A program made the position numbers and the translations under genes. The notes below the pieces were generated by a model, which was given only the letters and a program-made list of their open reading frames with translations, did no database searches and was not told the origin of the DNA. From positions 1 through 64,000 of the forward strand of contig JAIBDF010000003.1 in NCBI GenBank assembly GCA_024679535.1: a stretch of DNA of 64,000 nucleotides. Direction: 5' to 3'. Positions 59,052-64,000 of this stretch are shown here, one piece after another; the stretch's first letter is position 1, and each line of letters opens with the position of its first letter. This stretch comes from Chromatiales bacterium. GTDB lineage: Bacteria; Pseudomonadota; Gammaproteobacteria; Steroidobacterales; Woeseiaceae.

Positions 59052-60122
59052 GTGATATTGCCTGATTTACTCCTGCAATCGAAGCCTCAACACATTTGCG
59101 TCATGCGGCTTTCCGCCATCGGTGATACCTGTCATGCGCTCGCCGTTATCCGGCGCCTGCAGGATAACTGGCCAGAAGTGGGCATTACCTGGATTATCGG
59201 GAAGACCGAATCCGCCCTGATGTCAGGCATTCCGGACATCGATTTTGTTGTCTTCGACAAGGCACGCGGCAGAACTGCATACCGGGACGTGCACACAGCG
59301 CTCGCCGGCAAGCACTTCGATATTGCACTTTGCATGCACGCCTCATTACGCGCCAATCTTCTGATCCGTTCGTTGCCCGCGCGCCTGCGACTGGGTTTCG
59401 ACAAGGCGCGCGCAAAGGACTTTCAGTGGCTGTTCACAAATCGACGCATCGATGCGGCTTCGGGAGTACATGCCCTGGAAGCCATGATGGCGTTCGCTAC
59501 AGCGATCGGTGCCGCGCCACGTGACCTGCGTTGGGATATTCCGCTGGCGCAGGCCGATCGGGACTTTGCCGCGGGCATCGCGGCGCACGACAAGCCGCTG
59601 GTCGTAATCAGTCCATGCAGCAGCCAGCGGGCACGGAATTTTCGCAACTGGAGTGTCGACAACTACGCCGCAGTGATCAGGCATCTCGAAGCACAACAGG
59701 GTGCCCGGGTCGTTCTGACGGGCGGCCCGTCGCCTCTGGAAAAGGAATATGGGGCCGAACTCGCGGCAAGAAGTAAGGCACTGGACCTAGTCGGACAATC
59801 GACGCTTAAGCAGCTCGCCGCCCTGATCGCCCGCGCCGACCTCGTTATTTGCCCCGACTCGGGGCCCGCTCACATGGCGACAGCGTTCGGAACCGCGGTC
59901 GTTGGGCTCTATGCAACCTCAAATCCCGCACGTACCGGGCCGTATATGTCGCAAAAGTTCACGATAAACCGCTATCCTGACGCGATTCGTCGTTATCTAG
60001 GTAAAAATGAAGCAGAAGTTCGCTGGGGTCAGCGGGTGCGCAGCCCCGATGCAATGAGCCTGATTGAGGTCGCCGATGTCGTGGAAAAAATTGACCTTTT
60101 CTTCGATGATCGAGACTTTTAG
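59052..60122 (+). CDS. Glycosyltransferase family 9 (heptosyltransferase I-like)
   Basis: VMRLSAIGDTCHALAVIRRLQDNWPEVGITWIIGK; LVICPDSGPAHMATAFGTAVVGLYATSNPARTGPY. Confidence 0.88.
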   Translation: MILPDLLLQSKPQHICVMRLSAIGDTCHALAVIRRLQDNWPEVGITWIIGKTESALMSGIPDIDFVVFDKARGRTAYRDVHTALAGKHFDIALCMHASLRANLLIRSLPARLRLGFDKARAKDFQWLFTNRRIDAASGVHALEAMMAFATAIGAAPRDLRWDIPLAQADRDFAAGIAAHDKPLVVISPCSSQRARNFRNWSVDNYAAVIRHLEAQQGARVVLTGGPSPLEKEYGAELAARSKALDLVGQSTLKQLAALIARADLVICPDSGPAHMATAFGTAVVGLYATSNPARTGPYMSQKFTINRYPDAIRRYLGKNEAEVRWGQRVRSPDAMSLIEVADVVEKIDLFFDDRDF

Positions 60123-61129
60123 CCGCTTGCAGTCAGTATTTTATCGAAAATATGGTCGGGCAACAGGTCCCTGAGACATTTCAGATGACCCAGCGGACAC
60201 TCCCGCTCGAAGCACGGGCTGCACTCCAGACCTTTTGCGTGAATATCGCGGCTTTTTGTAAGTGGTGGCGTAAATTTCGGCGAAGATGATCCATATATGC
60301 CGTGTACGTGGATACCAACCGCGGCGGCAATGTGCATGAGCCCGGAGTCGTTTGATACCGCCTGCTCGCAGACCGCCAGCAAATCAATGACGTCTGCCAG
60401 CGAGGTTTTGCCGCAGAGATTCAGGGCGCGGCTTGCAGCTGCGATTGCCTCGCCGGCTGCCGCGTCTTTTGCCGAACCCAGGACCCAGACCGCGTAGCCC
60501 GAGTCGTCAAGCATCTTTGCCAGTTCCGCAAAATACGCATGCGGCCAACATTTCGCGGGCCCGTACTCGGCACCCGGCATCATGGCCACGATCGGCCGCT
60601 CGGCGGTTATGCCGAGTGCCTGCATAACTCGAACCTGGTTATCCGACGACACGCGTAACGAAGGATTGGGCAACTCGTCCGGGAGCGACTCGCCAATGTC
60701 CAGCCCCAGCGCGACAAAGCGCTTCACGGTCTGGTCGAGTACCTTGCGATCGAACCGCCGTACGTCATTGACCAGCAGGTAGCGCGACTCGCCGCGATAG
60801 CCGGTGCGCTCGGGAATTCGGGCAAACCATGGGATCAAGGCTGACTTGAATGAGCGAGGCAGGACAATGGCACGTTCGTAGCCTGTGTCGCGCAAGGTCG
60901 ATGCGATGCGCCGTCGCTTGCGCAGCCCGATCTCGCCGTGTGCGGTTTCCGCGGCAATTCCGTTTCGAATCTCGGGCATACGCGCGACGATCGGCAACGA
61001 CCAGCCGGGCGCGAGCACGTCGAACGCGCGTTCCGGTTCACGTTGAGTAAGGACCCTGAACAGCGACTGGGCCATGACCATGTCGCCAACCCAGGACGGT
61101 CCGACGATCAGTGTTGCTGCGGTCCGCAA
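60119..61129 (-). CDS. waaF: Lipopolysaccharide heptosyltransferase II
   Basis: [74 protein letters not shown] start inferred. Confidence 0.94.
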   Translation of the reverse strand: MRTAATLIVGPSWVGDMVMAQSLFRVLTQREPERAFDVLAPGWSLPIVARMPEIRNGIAAETAHGEIGLRKRRRIASTLRDTGYERAIVLPRSFKSALIPWFARIPERTGYRGESRYLLVNDVRRFDRKVLDQTVKRFVALGLDIGESLPDELPNPSLRVSSDNQVRVMQALGITAERPIVAMMPGAEYGPAKCWPHAYFAELAKMLDDSGYAVWVLGSAKDAAAGEAIAAASRALNLCGKTSLADVIDLLAVCEQAVSNDSGLMHIAAAVGIHVHGIYGSSSPKFTPPLTKSRDIHAKGLECSPCFERECPLGHLKCLRDLLPDHIFDKILTASG

Positions 61130-62064
61130 AGCTGGTCCAGGTAGTTCTTCACACCCTCTTCCACGGGCCTGAATGCAACATCGCAACCTGCCTTACGCAG
61201 CACTGACAGGTCAGCCTGCGTAAAACTCTGGTAAGCGCCCTTGAGGTGATCGGGGAACGGGATATAGCGAATTTTGCCCTTGCCGTGCCACTTGATCACG
61301 GCATTGGCTACATCGTTGAAACTCTGCGCGGCGCCGGACCCGGTGTTGTAGACACCGGAGACGCCCGGATTGTCGAGGAACCACAGGTTGACGTTGCATA
61401 CGTCGTCTACAAAGACGAAATCGCGCAACTGTTCGCCGTTACCGTAGCCTTCCGTGCCTTCGAAAAGGCGCGCTTCGCCATCGGTGAGAACCTGATTATT
61501 GAAGTGAAAAGCAACGCTTGCCATCGAGCCCTTGTGCTGCTCACGCGGCCCGTAGACATTGAAATAGCGCAGACCCACAACCTGGCTCTCGGGGTTCGCA
61601 GCCATGCGTCGCACATAACGATCGAACTGCAGTTTCGAGTATCCGTAGACATTCAGCGGATTTTCAAACAGAGGGTCTTCAACAAACTCCTTCGAGCCGC
61701 CATAGACAGCTGCCGATGATGCATAAATGTACGGCGTCTTGTGTTCCAGGCAATGATGCAAGAGGGTCTGCGAGTACCCGTAATTATTCTTCATCATGTA
61801 ACGGCCATCCCATTCGGTCGTCGCAGAGCAGGCACCCTGATGAAAGATCACCTTGATGTTGCTCGCAAACGCCGTATCGGCCGCCAGTCGCTCGATGAAG
61901 TCATCCTTATCGAGATAGTCGGCAATTCCCAGGTTGGCGATGTTGACGACCTTGTGACCATCTTCCAGATCATCGACCACGACGACATCATCGTGCCCGC
62001 GATCGATCAGCGCACGTACAAGGTTACTCCCAATAAACCCGGCGCCACCGGTAACGATCATCAT
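61108..62064 (-). CDS. hldD: ADP-L-glycero-D-manno-heptose-6-epimerase
   Basis: [88 protein letters not shown]. Confidence 0.97.
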   Translation of the reverse strand: MMIVTGGAGFIGSNLVRALIDRGHDDVVVVDDLEDGHKVVNIANLGIADYLDKDDFIERLAADTAFASNIKVIFHQGACSATTEWDGRYMMKNNYGYSQTLLHHCLEHKTPYIYASSAAVYGGSKEFVEDPLFENPLNVYGYSKLQFDRYVRRMAANPESQVVGLRYFNVYGPREQHKGSMASVAFHFNNQVLTDGEARLFEGTEGYGNGEQLRDFVFVDDVCNVNLWFLDNPGVSGVYNTGSGAAQSFNDVANAVIKWHGKGKIRYIPFPDHLKGAYQSFTQADLSVLRKAGCDVAFRPVEEGVKNYLDQLCGPQQH

Positions 62065-62068
62065 GACA

Positions 62069-62287
62069 TTAGTCTGTGACTTCCAGCATGTAGTATTGCG
62101 CGCCGCAGTAAGGGCACTTCGCCTCGCCCGTTTCCTCGACCGGGATATAGACCTTGGGGTGCGAATTCCAAAGGTACATGCCGGGCATGGGACAGCTCAG
62201 CGGCAGATCCCGGGGGCGGACGCCGTACTTGTTTTGGGCGTTAGCTGGTACTAGGTTCTGGTCAACGGTTCCTGCTCTGGGTGCCAC
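62069..62287 (-). CDS. Small zinc-finger domain protein (CHCC type)
   Basis: [44 protein letters not shown] ligand pattern. Confidence 0.85.
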   Translation of the reverse strand: MAPRAGTVDQNLVPANAQNKYGVRPRDLPLSCPMPGMYLWNSHPKVYIPVEETGEAKCPYCGAQYYMLEVTD

Positions 62288-62331
62288 GCGCTTCCTCGTC
62301 CGGTACGGATTGCTGGCCTCGAATTATAAGC

Positions 62332-64000
62332 TCAACCCAGCCAGTCGTCCCATGTTTTGGCGACAAACGTCCGCATTTCGCGGAACTCGGCGGCCGGAAC
62401 CAGCGGTGCTTGATCGTCCAGAGCAAGGTGATGCTGGCGCAAACGATAGGCCCGATAGGCATCCTGCAACGCATCGCCGATAGCCTGGTCGAGGCAACCT
62501 TCGGCCGTCAGGGCGTCAAGTTGACGAATGTTATCCGAGTAGAAAATCACGTCAGGCTTCTTTTGCGCCTGATCGAGCACAAGATACTGCACCAGGAACT
62601 CAATATCCCCGATGCCGCCGCGACCCTGTTTTAGATCGAACAGCTCACCGTTGCTACGATCGAGCTCCTTGCGCATGCGCTGCCGCATCGAGATCACATC
62701 AGCTGCGAGGGTATCGCGGCGTACACGCCCGATCAGCGTTTCGCGACGAATGCGTTCGAACTCATCGGCCACTGCCGCGCTGCCGGCGACGGCGCGCGCC
62801 CGCAGCAGCGCCTGGTGTTCCCAGGTCCATGCGTTGTCCTCCTGGTAGCGCTCGAAGGCATCGGTGCTGGTGACGAGCAAGCCCCGGCGCCCGTCCGGTC
62901 GCAGACGCGTATCAACCTCATAAAGCTGACCCGAACCGGTTTGCGTGGTCAGGAAATGTACCAGTCGGCGTACCAGGCGACTGAAGAAGAGGCCATTGTC
63001 GAGTGGCTTGTCACCATCGGTCGTCTGTTTCGCGCCGCAGGAATTGTGCAGGAACACAATATCGAGATCGGAGCCATAGGAGAGCTCGAGTCCGCCCAGT
63101 TTGCCGTACGCGATGATGCCAAAGCCGGCCTCCTGGTCTACGTCGTTAATGCGGTACTTCGGTGCGCCATGTCGATCTACCAGATCGCGCCACGCAACCC
63201 GCAGCGCCTCCTCCAGTACAGCCTCGGCCAGCCAGGTCAAGCCGTCGCTGACCTTCATGATCGGCAGCTGCCCGTTGAAATCGGCAACGGCGATGCGGAA
63301 CATCGTCGCCCGCTGGAACTGGCCAATTACCTGCATACAGGCTTCGCTGTCATTCTCTACCGCAAGCCGCTTGCCTAGCTCTGCGGAAAAATCCGCGCGC
63401 GTCACGGCACCGGTGTACAGGCGTGGATCGAGGAGTTCGTCCAACAGCGCCGGGAAGCGCGCAATCTGGTCTGCAATATAATGACTGCGCGCGCACAGGT
63501 CGACGAGACGCGCCAGCGCGCCGTGATTTTCATTCAGTAGCGCCAGGTAAGCACTGCGCCGCAGGATCTTCTCGACCACTGACAGGCTGCGACGCACCGC
63601 CCGCAGCGGCCACTCGCTTTTAGCTACCTCGGCCACAAGCAGTGGAATGAATCGTTGCAGGCGCTCCCGTGACGTGGCGTCGATCTGGCGCGTAGTGGTG
63701 TCGTTCGCAAAACCGACCAGAGCGTCTGCGACCCGGGCGGCGTTACTCACACCACTTTGCTCAAGGAGTGTGATCCAGGTGGCCTCGTCGGCTGCTGATT
63801 CCCAGGCCCGTGCCACATGTTCCCGCAGCGGCGTAGCAACCGCTTTTTCACGAAACGCCACCTGTTCGAATTGCGACGAGATATGGCTGCGATGCATCTC
63901 GATCGCTGCGGTCAGTGCGGCCCAGTCCGGATAGCCCATCGCCAGGCACAAACGTGCGCGATCAACATCGTCTGCAGGCAGCTCATGCGTCTGTCGATCG
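62332..64000 (-). CDS. glnE: Glutamine synthetase adenylyltransferase/adenylyl-removing enzyme, C-terminal part (continues off window)
   Basis: FGIIAYGKLGGLELSYGSDLDIVFLH; LYEVDTRLRPDGRRGLLV; LKQGRGGIGDIEFLVQYLVLD; frame stays open to base 64000. Confidence 0.96.
   Translation of the reverse strand, partial: DRQTHELPADDVDRARLCLAMGYPDWAALTAAIEMHRSHISSQFEQVAFREKAVATPLREHVARAWESAADEATWITLLEQSGVSNAARVADALVGFANDTTTRQIDATSRERLQRFIPLLVAEVAKSEWPLRAVRRSLSVVEKILRRSAYLALLNENHGALARLVDLCARSHYIADQIARFPALLDELLDPRLYTGAVTRADFSAELGKRLAVENDSEACMQVIGQFQRATMFRIAVADFNGQLPIMKVSDGLTWLAEAVLEEALRVAWRDLVDRHGAPKYRINDVDQEAGFGIIAYGKLGGLELSYGSDLDIVFLHNSCGAKQTTDGDKPLDNGLFFSRLVRRLVHFLTTQTGSGQLYEVDTRLRPDGRRGLLVTSTDAFERYQEDNAWTWEHQALLRARAVAGSAAVADEFERIRRETLIGRVRRDTLAADVISMRQRMRKELDRSNGELFDLKQGRGGIGDIEFLVQYLVLDQAQKKPDVIFYSDNIRQLDALTAEGCLDQAIGDALQDAYRAYRLRQHHLALDDQAPLVPAAEFREMRTFVAKTWDDWLG

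Overview
This 64-kb window looks like a compact, high-GC gammaproteobacterial chromosome segment that is mostly housekeeping genes. I found no rRNA, tRNA, CRISPR array or intact transposase. It starts inside the 3' end of ppk1 (+) and ends inside glnE (-). The main blocks are: a convergent ppk1/ppx pair split by a ~2.9-kb lower-density islet (CDGSH protein, GFA-family remnant, orphan GspG-like pseudopilin, small ORFs); erpA-bactofilin-DUF6776-rppH; B12 transport and adenosylation genes (btuC, btuD, cobO/pduO, btuF) spread over 15 kb; tyrA; an frmA / leaderless GGT-like / TolB-amidohydrolase-like cluster; ampD-ampE and rsmE; and a type IV pilus chemosensory operon (pilG-H-I-J-chpA-chpC). After these come gshB-tonB-yqgE-yqgF-pyrB-pyrK-like, three tandem PilT/PilU-family ATPases, yggS-proC-yggT-yggU, an HU-like gene, OmpA/FKBP/msrB/htpG, ppnN, mltD, and LPS core genes (lpxL, kdkA, waaC, waaF, hldD). 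The most interesting non-annotated signal is at about 16067-16300. It combines a consensus sigma54 -24/-12 promoter (TTGGCAC-N5-TTGC), an uninterrupted (AAN)9 tract plus (AAT)3, a small hairpin and a perfect-stem intrinsic terminator. Together these predict a ~205-nt sigma54-dependent, Hfq-binding small RNA with CrcZ-like architecture. Other notable items are an apparent TolB-amidohydrolase pseudoenzyme, a GGAC-type inverted/direct repeat cluster after gshB, a stem-loop-dense leader before the HU gene, and a Chp operon lacking pilK and chpB. All calls come from reading the sequence and supplied translations; no database search was run.
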